From Ricordea florida (taxonomy: Eukaryota > Cnidaria > Anthozoa > Corallimorpharia > Ricordeidae), in assembly GCA_949710005.1 (NCBI GenBank), contig OX453287.1, positions 19,617,017 to 19,681,016 of the forward strand: a DNA stretch of 64,000 bases, in the 5' to 3' direction. This document shows, piece after piece, positions 12,269 to 18,827 of the stretch. A program made the translations under genes and the position numbers. Within the stretch, counting starts at the first letter, position 1. Every line of letters starts with the position of its first letter. A model generated the notes under the pieces. That model was given only the letters and a program-made list of their open reading frames with translations. It had not been told where the DNA came from and made no database searches.

Positions 12269-12790
12269 CTACAACTCTCTAGAATTCCTTCTCTTGTTTA
12301 TCAGTTCTTCGCTGTATACCCAACTGGCCAGACCGTAACCAAAAGCTGCCTGCATAACACAAAGTCCAATGGCGTACGGCTTTGATCGCCCGTAATACGG
12401 CGAATAGAAGAAGTCCAGAAATGAAGCAAACATAGGTTGATGTAAATGATTTGTTTTTCTGTTAAAATACACGAATGCCACTGCGAACGAGGGCAAAATA
12501 CATCCAAACAGGCTAAGTACAACTGTTCCCCTTATAGATGCACACGCCGCACAAGTGAGACTTCGCTTTTCAATTGGTTTTGTTATGAGATAATGCCACG
12601 TTAATGCAGCAGAACTTCCAAACAGCGCGGGAAATATGGCGGCTAGAACACGGTCGGAACGTCTTAGTGTGGCAACCACTGGGCGATAGAAACGTGGAAT
12701 TATGATCGTTAAACTAGCAGTAGATATACCTACTAGTAATGACCCTTTATCAACAGCTTCCATGTCGAAGCTGCGCCAACCAAAAGTCAT
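12269..12790 (-). CDS. TMEM126-like membrane protein
   Basis: A 173-residue single-exon frame starts at ATG 12790. It has several hydrophobic segments and a central CAACASIRG stretch, followed by a hydrophobic helix, that resembles the CxxCxxxRSG region of TMEM126A/B. Those mitochondrial inner-membrane proteins support complex I assembly. The C-terminus is short and basic. The gene's 5' end lies about 250 bp from the left end of element 1. Assignment rests on remembered motif similarity and hydrophobic layout. Confidence 0.65.
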   Translation of the reverse strand: MTFGWRSFDMEAVDKGSLLVGISTASLTIIIPRFYRPVVATLRRSDRVLAAIFPALFGSSAALTWHYLITKPIEKRSLTCAACASIRGTVVLSLFGCILPSFAVAFVYFNRKTNHLHQPMFASFLDFFYSPYYGRSKPYAIGLCVMQAAFGYGLASWVYSEELINKRRNSREL

Positions 12791-12975
12791 GATGTTTCAC
12801 TCCCCACAAACATAGTTTACTAACTATGCCACTATGCCACAAAGTACGCCAATTGTGCCAGGCTTATTCTACAAGGACGCTAGGTTACAGAAGGCCTATT
12901 ACGCGGTTATTCTTTCATGTTACGCTTACGCCAAATAGGTATATCCTTCATGTAATAGTAATAGAGTGTTTATCT

Positions 12976-13044
12976 CCCTGTATACCCATGTATACCTTGT
13001 ATACCCTGTATACTTTGTATACCCTGCATTCCCTGTATACCTTG
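12976..13044. repeat. GTATACCC minisatellite, left part
   Basis: Tandem 9-10 bp units of CTGTATACC or CTTGTATACC end exactly at the left terminus of element 1. The array resumes in the same orientation at 45174, so it is a host array split by the insertion. Confidence 0.85.
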
Positions 13045-13215
13045 AGTAGTAGAGGGGGTCCGTAGAGGACAAATACTGAACGCTGATTGGCCGAGAGAAA
13101 TATGTGTGGAATGTGTCAAAACTGTCAAAACTGTCAAAACTGTCTGGCTCTGATTGGTGGACCGGAAGTATAAGTAGAAAGAGCGGGAAGAGCGCGGCAC
13201 GTAGTAGCGATGGCG
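13045..13215 (+). repeat. Left terminal inverted repeat of element 1
   Basis: It matches the reverse complement of 45003-45173 at 169 of 171 positions. The repeat includes the first two codons (ATG GCG) of the left terminal gene, and three 10-bp-spaced copies of CTGTCAAAA at about 13113-13143. Confidence 0.95.
13086..13174 (+). promoter_or_regulatory. Promoter inside the terminal inverted repeat
   Basis: Two inverted CCAAT boxes (ATTGG at 13086-13090 and 13153-13157) and a TATAAG box (13169-13174) precede the start codon at 13210 by suitable distances. Three phased CTGTCAAAA repeats lie between the CCAAT boxes. The same promoter recurs in the right TIR facing inward. Confidence 0.6.
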
Positions 13216-13722
13216 AGTGTAGAAGTCAGTAACGCGGAAAAAGTGTTACAAACAATAATAAGAAAAGAAGAGATAAAGAAAAGAGAAAAGAAAGCTGTAG
13301 GTGCTTTGAGTGATGTGTTAAAAGCAAGTGGTGTAGCAGAGAAGAATGTGGAGGAAAAAATTAATGAAACATTAATAGGGGGAAAATATTTTGTTCGCCT
13401 AGATGATGGAACGACGTATGAAACAAATCATGCTAAAGAACATGTGAAAAGGGAAGGAGAAGAGTGGTTCCATTTGCCATGGGAATTAAATCGAAGTTGG
13501 TGGCATCCGTACAAATGCGATTGTATTCTGCACTGGGATTCTCAAGCAAATAAGGAACAGTTACGATGGCAGTATGGTTGGAACATTGTAGCAGAATACG
13601 TGTGTAATGATTTCAAGAAACAAAATTTAGTGTTGGAAGCCGATCCATTGACGTGGTATTATTCGTTTAATCGTTTGAAAGTGGTCGATAATTTGGTAAG
13701 AGTAGAGACAATAAAAACATGA
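13210..13722 (+). CDS. Left terminal gene, unknown function (170 aa)
   Basis: I do not recognise this protein. It begins MASVEV inside the TIR, has a Lys/Glu-rich helical N-terminal third (residues 10-60), and a Trp- and Cys-containing C-terminal half (WWHPYKCDCILHW near 95-107). The opposite terminal gene starts with the same two codons because both lie in the TIR. AATAAA overlaps the stop codon, giving a very short 3' end. It converges on the minus-strand core-protein unit. The terminal position and shared promoter suggest early expression, which is inference. Confidence 0.7.
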   Translation: MASVEVSNAEKVLQTIIRKEEIKKREKKAVGALSDVLKASGVAEKNVEEKINETLIGGKYFVRLDDGTTYETNHAKEHVKREGEEWFHLPWELNRSWWHPYKCDCILHWDSQANKEQLRWQYGWNIVAEYVCNDFKKQNLVLEADPLTWYYSFNRLKVVDNLVRVETIKT

Positions 13723-13737
13723 AGTGGAAGACTTGGT

Positions 13738-14085
13738 TTAATGGTGTGTTTCTTTATAATACGTTACATTGTCGAGGATGCCTTTGCCAGCATGGCCAAA
13801 AGCTTTTAACAAAAAATTCCCCAGGGTGGGATTGGGTCCTGACAAACCTAAACTAATGCATTCAGCAATCTTATCAATGGTTCTAAGATGTTTAGGTTCA
13901 AAGTGCGCATCCACGCGATCACGCGCCGCTTTCCTTCGTGCTTCTTTTAGGGTAGAAGAAACAAAGGGGGCGAAGAGATCCAAAACAGGTTGAATATCGT
14001 GGGGTCCATCCACAGAGGAGGTACAAAGTTTGGGTCCAATGAAGGGAGGAGGGTAAATGTAACGGTAACGGGCTGCTTTCGGCAT
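13738..14085 (-). CDS. Small core-like protein of the MPK family, 115 aa
   Basis: The start at ATG 14085 gives a protein beginning MPKAARYRYIYPPPF, parallel to the MPK starts of the next two genes; the longer open frame upstream is not needed. The rest is moderately basic and helical with a Gly/Leu-rich C-terminus (GNFLLKAFGHAGKG). A splice acceptor, TTTTTTCCTAG, lies about 60 nt upstream of the ATG. It is probably a minor virion protein, judging from its neighbours only. ATTAAA follows the stop and may be the polyadenylation signal of the whole minus-strand unit. Confidence 0.65.
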   Translation of the reverse strand: MPKAARYRYIYPPPFIGPKLCTSSVDGPHDIQPVLDLFAPFVSSTLKEARRKAARDRVDAHFEPKHLRTIDKIAECISLGLSGPNPTLGNFLLKAFGHAGKGILDNVTYYKETHH

Positions 14086-14143
14086 GATGACAAGAGAATA
14101 AATGAAGAAGAGACACAAGTGACAAGGTATTTTATTAAGGTGA

Positions 14144-14332
14144 CTAGGAAAAAATCGATGTCGCAACGTATTGTATATCTCGGTTGACTTTGTTAGCATA
14201 AATATCAACGAGCGCATCTAGTAAAGTACCACCCCGCATGTTAGGCGATCGTCCAGTAAAAGGAGTCATGTTAGCAAGGAGCGGTCTTTTTCTACGGCCA
14301 CGTTTACGCCTGTACCGTCTTCGCTTAGGCAT
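14144..14332 (-). CDS. Arg-rich core-like protein with protease-site motif, 62 aa
   Basis: The protein begins MPKRRRYRRKRGRRKRP and contains NMRGG followed by a helical C-terminus. M-x-G-G-x fits the adenovirus protease cleavage consensus, and an adenain-like protease is encoded at 39370. The arrangement resembles adenovirus precursor core proteins such as pX/mu that bind packaged DNA. A strong acceptor (CTTTTCATTTTAG) lies 4 nt upstream of the ATG, so a spliced mRNA is likely. It is a paralogue of the next gene. Confidence 0.75.
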   Translation of the reverse strand: MPKRRRYRRKRGRRKRPLLANMTPFTGRSPNMRGGTLLDALVDIYANKVNRDIQYVATSIFS

Positions 14333-14369
14333 AGTACTAAAATGAAAAGTAAAGTGTAGAACAAGGAAT

Positions 14370-14555
14370 TTAAGATCTAAATCTAGCTTTGTTCCATGAG
14401 TGTACAAATTTTTTCCAAAAGTTAGAACCACCCCGCATGTTTTTCCAACTACCAATATAAGGGGGTGGTCGTCCCATGCTAGCAAGAAGCTGTCTATTCG
14501 TAGAAAATATACCGCTACCTCGTTGTCTACGTCTACGTCTACGACGTTTAGGCAT
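14370..14555 (-). CDS. Arg-rich core-like protein with protease-site motif, 61 aa
   Basis: It begins MPKRRRRRRRQRGSG and carries NMRGG before a Trp/Lys-rich C-terminus, the same plan as the gene at 14144-14332. A pyrimidine-rich acceptor (TTCTCTTTTTTAG) precedes the ATG by about 35 nt. It is probably a DNA-condensing virion protein matured by the element's protease. Function is inferred from composition, the cleavage motif and context. Confidence 0.75.
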   Translation of the reverse strand: MPKRRRRRRRQRGSGIFSTNRQLLASMGRPPPYIGSWKNMRGGSNFWKKFVHSWNKARFRS

Positions 14556-14602
14556 GTTGACTTGTTACGCAGTTCATGTAAACTGACTAAAAAAGAGAAA
14601 AG

Positions 14603-14791
14603 CTAAAAGGTTATATAGATGGCTTTGGCTTTGTGCGTGATGGTGTTATAGGTTCGCATCCAATGTAATTTAAACCGTATAGCGGCAAGATCGAAAAACA
14701 TTTTAGCACAAGCTTGTTTTGCACCATCGGCCTGGTTAGCTCCACGAATGGCCATGGTATGCATCTGGAGGTCCTCAAAAGCAGAGTCAAT
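14603..14791 (-). CDS. Alternative 3' exon J of the RING gene (62 aa tail)
   Basis: This frame has no usable start codon at its head. It begins right after the acceptor GATTACGCAG (AG at 14793-14792), is open in phase 0, and ends with TAG at 14603. The donor after codon 284 of the RING gene (17105/17104) is also phase 0, so splicing gives a RING protein with this tail. The tail is Ala-rich and helical with a basic end. It overlaps exon I by 5 nt in another frame. Its function is unknown. Confidence 0.7.
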   Translation of the reverse strand: MDSAFEDLQMHTMAIRGANQADGAKQACAKMFFDLAAIRFKLHWMRTYNTITHKAKAIYITF

Positions 14792-14951
14792 CTGCGTAAT
14801 CAAAACAAGGGAAATCGTAAAAAAAAAGTTGTAAGGCAGTATCAAATTCATTCATCATATCGAAGAGATCGTTAGCAGCGTACCATCTCTTTAAGGAAAG
14901 AAGGTAGGTACCAAATAGATATTTTTTGAATTCAAAGAGCTTTGTACGGAT
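14787..14951 (-). CDS. Alternative 3' exon I of the RING gene (54 aa tail)
   Basis: It follows the acceptor CTTTTTTTTTTCTAG, is open in phase 0, and ends TGA at 14787. The tail begins IRTKLFEFKKYLFG and is aromatic-rich. The acceptor of exon J lies just before this stop codon, so the end of this reading frame doubles as the next pyrimidine tract. It requires splicing from the RING donor or another phase-0 donor. It does not resemble a family known to me. Confidence 0.7.
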   Translation of the reverse strand: MRTKLFEFKKYLFGTYLLSLKRWYAANDLFDMMNEFDTALQLFFYDFPCFDYAD

Positions 14952-14975
14952 CTAGAAAAAAAAAAGAAAGGTAGT

Positions 14976-15137
14976 TTAAGCTAAGCGGTCGGATGAATAC
15001 AACATCAAGCTTGCACTAGTAAGACTAACTACGGAACTTTGCAGGGTTCGAGTAGATTGTAAATCGTGCCCTTGGGAGTCTTTGGTGACCATGGTATCCG
15101 TTACATAGATAATACATGATGCAAACATGTCAAGAAT
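14976..15137 (-). CDS. Alternative 3' exon H of the RING gene (53 aa tail)
   Basis: It starts after the strong acceptor CCTTTCTCTCTCTTGTAG, is phase 0, and stops at 14976. The tail starts ILDMFASCIIYVTDT and has a Ser/Thr/Leu-rich helix. An internal Met is present but there is no good independent start at the head. It overlaps exon G by 8 nt. Confidence 0.7.
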   Translation of the reverse strand: MLDMFASCIIYVTDTMVTKDSQGHDLQSTRTLQSSVVSLTSASLMLYSSDRLA

Positions 15138-15312
15138 CTACAAGAGAGAGAAAGGGGTCGACCACCTTAGCACGTGTATATATTTGTTGGAAGGCGATAG
15201 AAGCAGTGCAAAACGAGGTAGCGACCAAATGGGTCATCACGTCAATATGATCATGCTGAATTAACATTTGCTCAAATACAAAGCTATTGGCCTCCTTGAT
15301 CAATGCACGTAG
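15130..15312 (-). CDS. Alternative 3' exon G of the RING gene (60 aa tail)
   Basis: It starts after the acceptor CACTTCGTCTATTCCAG, is phase 0, and stops TGA at 15130. The tail starts LRALIKEANSF and is predicted largely helical, with His/Asp in the centre. It overlaps exon F by 13 nt and exon H by 8 nt, in different frames. Confidence 0.7.
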   Translation of the reverse strand, partial: LRALIKEANSFVFEQMLIQHDHIDVMTHLVATSFCTASIAFQQIYTRAKVVDPFLSLVDS

Positions 15313-15458
15313 CTGGAATAGACGAAGTGGGAAATAAAAGTGTAAATAAACGAGGTAGCATAATAAACGGTTAAAGAAACTAAGGTAGATAGTACATGGT
15401 CATAATGTGGCGCCAGGTCAGCAGGGTGAAGGCAGCGTGTGTTAATAAAAAACCGTAT
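15300..15458 (-). CDS. Alternative 3' exon F of the RING gene (52 aa tail)
   Basis: It starts after the acceptor GGTTTCTCCCCAG, which lies inside the last codons of exon E, is phase 0, and stops TGA at 15300. The C-terminal half is hydrophobic (VSLTVYYATSFIYTF), so it may be a membrane anchor. This exon has no ATG at all. Confidence 0.65.
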   Translation of the reverse strand: MRFFINTRCLHPADLAPHYDHVLSTLVSLTVYYATSFIYTFISHFVYSSYVH

Positions 15459-15783
15459 CTGGGGAGAAACCATGAGTCGTTAGGAAATAAGCAGTAGTAG
15501 AGGGGTTAAATGAACTGAAGGTAAAAAGGGTATTCTCTATGTTTTTGGACAGGTTGAAACGGAGGGGTTCGTCATGTTTGCCGCGGGGTAGTAGGTTGTG
15601 TTCTCGTGCTATGAAAAACGAGGGGGATTTGAAAGATTTTAGATAAGTGCGAAAAATGTGATTAGCAAGGAAGAAGAGAAAGTTGGGAGCATTGCGAATG
15701 GTAGGTTCAGTTAGTTCTATACCCCATTGGTTGAAAGAACCACGAAGTGTGATCTGGCTAAAAAAACGAGTTGGTGGAATAAT
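15442..15783 (-). CDS. Alternative 3' exon E of the RING gene (113 aa tail)
   Basis: It starts after the acceptor CCCCGTTTTGTATTGCAG, is phase 0, and stops at 15442. The tail begins IIPPTRFFSQIT and is clearly paralogous to exon D (LVPPTRFYRKIT): both share the PPTRF start, a central Y-L-K/R-S/F stretch and the REHxLxxR segment. The pair is best explained by tandem exon duplication. No function is recognised. Confidence 0.75.
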   Translation of the reverse strand: MIPPTRFFSQITLRGSFNQWGIELTEPTIRNAPNFLFFLANHIFRTYLKSFKSPSFFIAREHNLLPRGKHDEPLRFNLSKNIENTLFTFSSFNPSTTAYFLTTHGFSPDTVFY

Positions 15784-15907
15784 CTGCAATACAAAACGGG
15801 GAAAATTAAATGTACCATGGGAAATAAATCTGAAACAAAAATAAAAAAGAGAATTAAAAGGTACTATCGCCTCTCAAGGCGAGTATGGTAATAAATGTGC
15901 CTTGTGT

Positions 15908-16329
15908 CAGGGACGGCGGAGCGTATTTTGAAGTGGGGGGGCTGAAAACGAATAGGGGGGTCTGGGGGCATCCTCCCCCAGAAAATTTTGAAATCTAGAG
16001 TCTCGGAAATCGTATTTACAACATTCTCCGCGACATACTTCTTGAAATAATTAGCCTGGATAAAGCGTAAAATGAAAGGTACTTTTAATGCTTACAGCAA
16101 TATTTTGGAGGTTATTTCTAGGCCTTCCGGTCTCCAACGCTAACCTGCGGATTTTGGACACAAGCTTCCCGTCTGTAGGAAGGAAGCACACGCTGAGAAA
16201 ATGTTAAAAATACGTAAACGTTTCCGACGAGGTTTGTATAAAGTTGTAGCTTAAACAAAATAAAATGTCATCCTCCTCGAAAGTGGGGGGGCTAAAGCCC
16301 CCCCAGCCCCCCCGGCTCCGCCGTCCCTG
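15908..16329. mobile_element. 422-bp MITE inserted in alternative exon D
   Basis: CAGGGACGGCGGAGC at 15908 is mirrored by GCTCCGCCGTCCCTG ending at 16329. The direct repeat TGTGT flanks both ends (15903-15907 and 16330-16334). Long G and C homopolymers sit near the ends. It interrupts the 3' part of exon D, whose reading frame now runs into the MITE. Confidence 0.8.
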
Positions 16330-16583
16330 TGTGTTACTCGGCTAGGTAACGGTGTGATAGAGCGGCGGTTACGGGAGAAGAGATGATGTTCACGTTTCAT
16401 GAGGTCTAGAGGGGATACGTAACTTCTTAGATAATGGTAAATAATAGGTTTCGCAGGTAAAAGTTTAAAAGGAAAGGTAGGGTTGTAGTCGCTCGTAGGT
16501 TTTTCAAAGATGATTAGAGGTGTAGCGCCAGGAAGACTAGTAACGGATGTTATCTTTCGGTAAAAGCGTGTTGGTGGAACTAA
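16251..16583 (-). CDS. Alternative 3' exon D of the RING gene, tail truncated by a MITE
   Basis: It starts after a T-rich acceptor ending TTTTTGCAG (AG at 16585-16584) and is phase 0. The first roughly 85 residues are homologous to exon E. From about 16329 the frame enters the inserted MITE and the last roughly 25 residues (Gly/Ala-rich) are MITE-derived. The original C-terminus is therefore lost in this copy. Confidence 0.65.
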   Translation of the reverse strand, partial: LVPPTRFYRKITSVTSLPGATPLIIFEKPTSDYNPTFPFKLLPAKPIIYHYLRSYVSPLDLMKREHHLFSRNRRSITPLPSRVTHRDGGAGGAGGALAPPLSRRMTFYFV

Positions 16584-16611
16584 CTGCAAAAAAAAAAAAA
16601 AAAAAAAAAAG

Positions 16612-16839
16612 CTAAGAGTTGAAAGAATGTAAAAATCTGAAAAGATGGGAAATATAACTGGGGAAGGGTTTTGTATCAGGGTTAAAAACCTCTAGTAATA
16701 AAGTGCGATTTTCATAATGGTGAAACTGGTAATCTATAAAGAGATCCAGGTTTTGGGCTTCGTGCAAGTCACAGCATTTAGGGTTACGATAAGCTTGATA
16801 GGTATAATATTCTTTAGCAGCTTCTAATTGTATTAGAGC
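16612..16839 (-). CDS. Alternative 3' exon C of the RING gene (75 aa tail)
   Basis: It starts after the acceptor CTTTACTTTTATTTTCAG, is phase 0 (GCT CTA ATA), and stops TAG at 16612. The tail starts ALIQLEAAKEYYTY, contains a Cys pair and His residues (KCCDLHEAQ, FHHYE), and is soluble in character. No ATG is present at its head. Confidence 0.7.
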   Translation of the reverse strand, partial: ALIQLEAAKEYYTYQAYRNPKCCDLHEAQNLDLFIDYQFHHYENRTLLLEVFNPDTKPFPSYISHLFRFLHSFNS

Positions 16840-16859
16840 CTGAAAATAAAAGTAAAGTT

Positions 16860-16976
16860 TTACGGGGAATTAATGTAAATAATACATAAGACAATGAGAG
16901 CGCCGATAAGCATAAACAGAAATAGCGAAAAACAGGCTAAGTAGTCAAAGTACTTTGTAGGAACGAAAACATGTAC
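16860..16976 (-). CDS. Alternative 3' exon B of the RING gene (38 aa membrane tail)
   Basis: It starts after the acceptor CCTTTTATTTCAG, is phase 0, and stops TAA at 16860. The tail has a single hydrophobic segment of about 25 residues and ends CIIYINSP. The unspliced read-through tail of the RING gene has the same plan (KYF, then a hydrophobic helix, then CLIYVNSA). The two are paralogous tail anchors, one reached by splicing and one by read-through. Confidence 0.75.
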   Translation of the reverse strand, partial: VHVFVPTKYFDYLACFSLFLFMLIGALIVLCIIYINSP

Positions 16977-16993
16977 CTGAAATAAAAGGAAAG

Positions 16994-17959
16994 TTAGGCG
17001 GAATTAACATAGATAAGACAAATGATAACGAGAGGCCACCCAATTAATAAGGTACATAGCATATAAACTGCGAAACAGTGAAAGTACTTGATAGGAGCAC
17101 GTACCGCGTTAATGCGCCTTTTGAATTCCGGGTCGCGGAGCAAGGCCGCTGTGGCTTGTTCTGAGCTCATGATGAAGTTGTCCGGTAACGGTTTCTTACA
17201 GAATGGACAGGTGAACTTGCGCTCGTTCATCCATTTGGTAAGGCAGTCATCGCAGATGATACCAGGACAGCATGGTAATGGAGGAATGAAGGTACGTTCT
17301 CTGCACAGATTACAGAGGGTAGCTCGTGGTGTACCATCGCGGGGCACGGTAAATGGCAGGGGTGCAGGGACAGGCAAGACAGCGGTCGGTAGTGGAGTGT
17401 TGCGGTTGATGGGTAAAGTAATGGTTGGCAAAGGTGGCGGCTGTTGTTGTTGCGGTGGCGGTTGTTGCGGTGGTGGTGGTGGTGGCGGTTGTTGCGGTGG
17501 TGGTAACGAAGGGAGAAAGGTCGGTGCAAATACGATGGGTGTTTGACAAGCAGCAACAGGAGTAGTTTGGGTAGCAGTGACACAGGTATTAGTAACGATG
17601 TGGCGTTGACTAGCAGCAACAGGAGGAACAGGCGTAGGTTGGGTAGCAGTGGCACTGGTATTAGTAATCATGTTGCGGATCTCCTGTTCCATAATACCAA
17701 GTGTGGTTTCTAAATCCACCATGGGGAGATCAGCATTGCGGTGCCTATCGACTATCACATCGTGTGTACCCTCATCCTCCGAAGTATCGGAACCCGAAGC
17801 AGCAGGAGAGATGGGAACAAAGCAGCCGTGTTGTTGAGTCTCCGTTTTTGTCGCTGGAACGGGTGAAGGAGCAGGCGTTGGCTCCTCGCAACGAAGGCGG
17901 TTTTCCTCGCGGGAGTATGGAGTAGAACGAGTCTTACGTTTTTTCCGACGCTCCGCCAT
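16994..17959 (-). CDS. RING-finger protein with C-terminal membrane anchor (common 5' exon)
   Basis: The start at ATG 17959 (MAERRKKRKTR) lies just downstream of a TATA box at 18008-18001; an in-frame upstream ATG at 17983 would be too close to that box. The 321-residue protein has a basic N-terminus, an acidic Ser/Asp patch, a long Pro/Gln tract (about 150-180), a RING finger at 216-257 (CNLC, CCPGIICDDC, CPFC), and a hydrophobic tail anchor at about 290-315. RING proteins act as ubiquitin ligases; the target is unknown. A GT donor (GCG|GTACGT, 17105/17104) follows codon 284, just after the RING, and precedes nine phase-0 acceptors downstream. Confidence 0.85.
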   Translation of the reverse strand: MAERRKKRKTRSTPYSREENRLRCEEPTPAPSPVPATKTETQQHGCFVPISPAASGSDTSEDEGTHDVIVDRHRNADLPMVDLETTLGIMEQEIRNMITNTSATATQPTPVPPVAASQRHIVTNTCVTATQTTPVAACQTPIVFAPTFLPSLPPPQQPPPPPPPQQPPPQQQQPPPLPTITLPINRNTPLPTAVLPVPAPLPFTVPRDGTPRATLCNLCRERTFIPPLPCCPGIICDDCLTKWMNERKFTCPFCKKPLPDNFIMSSEQATAALLRDPEFKRRINAVRAPIKYFHCFAVYMLCTLLIGWPLVIICLIYVNSA

Positions 17960-18000
17960 TACGCACAAGTCAATGTAACGCAAACATGAACTGCCCTCGT

Positions 18001-18138
18001 ATTATATAGGGGGGTAGCGCAAAGGATAGTGGATAATGATAAAAATAGAAAAATAAATGGGGGGTGGGGGGTACCCCCCCAAAAAAAACCAAATAAGGAG
18101 AGACGGTCCTTTTTGGGACGAGGAGGGTGTGTATAAAA
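18001..18138. promoter_or_regulatory. Divergent promoter pair of element 1
   Basis: TATATAAT on the minus strand (18008-18001) serves the RING gene, and TATAAAAG on the plus strand (18132-18139) serves the gene at 18188. Both are at suitable distances from the first ATG. The interval also holds G-rich and C-rich runs (18058-18077). Confidence 0.6.
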
Positions 18139-18187
18139 GGAGGAAAGGGTGCTTACTGTGAGCCATATAGCACCGAGCGGTGCTGTG

Positions 18188-18802
18188 ATGGAGTTCTTGG
18201 AAGATATGGAGAAACAAGAAGGAAACTATGCGTATCAAGTGAATGACCCGATTGGGAACAAAGAAAGATTAACGTGGCTGTTTTGGTTGAGCTATGCGAC
18301 TATAGTGCTACAACTGGTGTTGGATCTAAGCGAAGCATCCTGTTATGGATGTTCACATCAAACGACCCATCCCGGAGACCATAAATGCAGAGCATCGTTG
18401 AAGGATAAACTCGATGTGTTTTTTAACCGTGCTGTGATCAAAACCAAGATTGCTGATGTAGTAAGAACCTGGAAAGAGGAGTACTGTGTGATGGGAGAGT
18501 ATCCTAGGTGGATTATCGAGGAGCTATTTGATGACGAGTGGATCCAGGAACAGTTCGAGCACCCCCAGGCGACGACCCTATTGATGAGATGTATTCATAA
18601 AGCCCAAGAGTACCAACTGAACGAGCCCGAGGAGCCCGAGGAGGACGAGCAGGAAGTGGAGCTCACCCCGGACACCCTTACCATTCAGAACATGATGCAT
18701 TCCGAAGACGAACCGGACATGATCGAGGCAGCCAAGAAAGTCGAGGGGCAAGTGTACGTGGTTGCACCACCTAAACCTTTAGGAACGTGGCAATTTGATT
18801 GA
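18188..18802 (+). CDS. Acidic protein upstream of PolB, unknown function (204 aa)
   Basis: The ATG at 18188 (MEFLEDMEKQ) is the first in frame after the TATA box at 18132. There is one hydrophobic segment near residues 35-50, a CYGCSHQTTHPGDHKC cluster that could bind metal, and a strongly acidic C-terminal third (EEPEEDEQEVE). I do not recognise the family. It sits 36 nt upstream of the PolB reading frame, which has no ATG of its own, so the two may be linked by splicing. Confidence 0.65.
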   Translation: MEFLEDMEKQEGNYAYQVNDPIGNKERLTWLFWLSYATIVLQLVLDLSEASCYGCSHQTTHPGDHKCRASLKDKLDVFFNRAVIKTKIADVVRTWKEEYCVMGEYPRWIIEELFDDEWIQEQFEHPQATTLLMRCIHKAQEYQLNEPEEPEEDEQEVELTPDTLTIQNMMHSEDEPDMIEAAKKVEGQVYVVAPPKPLGTWQFD

Positions 18803-18827
18803 TAACATTGACATTGTTTTATAATCT

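Noticed and set aside
17088..17655. Gly- and Leu-rich open frames overlapping the RING gene
   Set aside because: They are shadows of its Pro/Gln codon tract in other frames.
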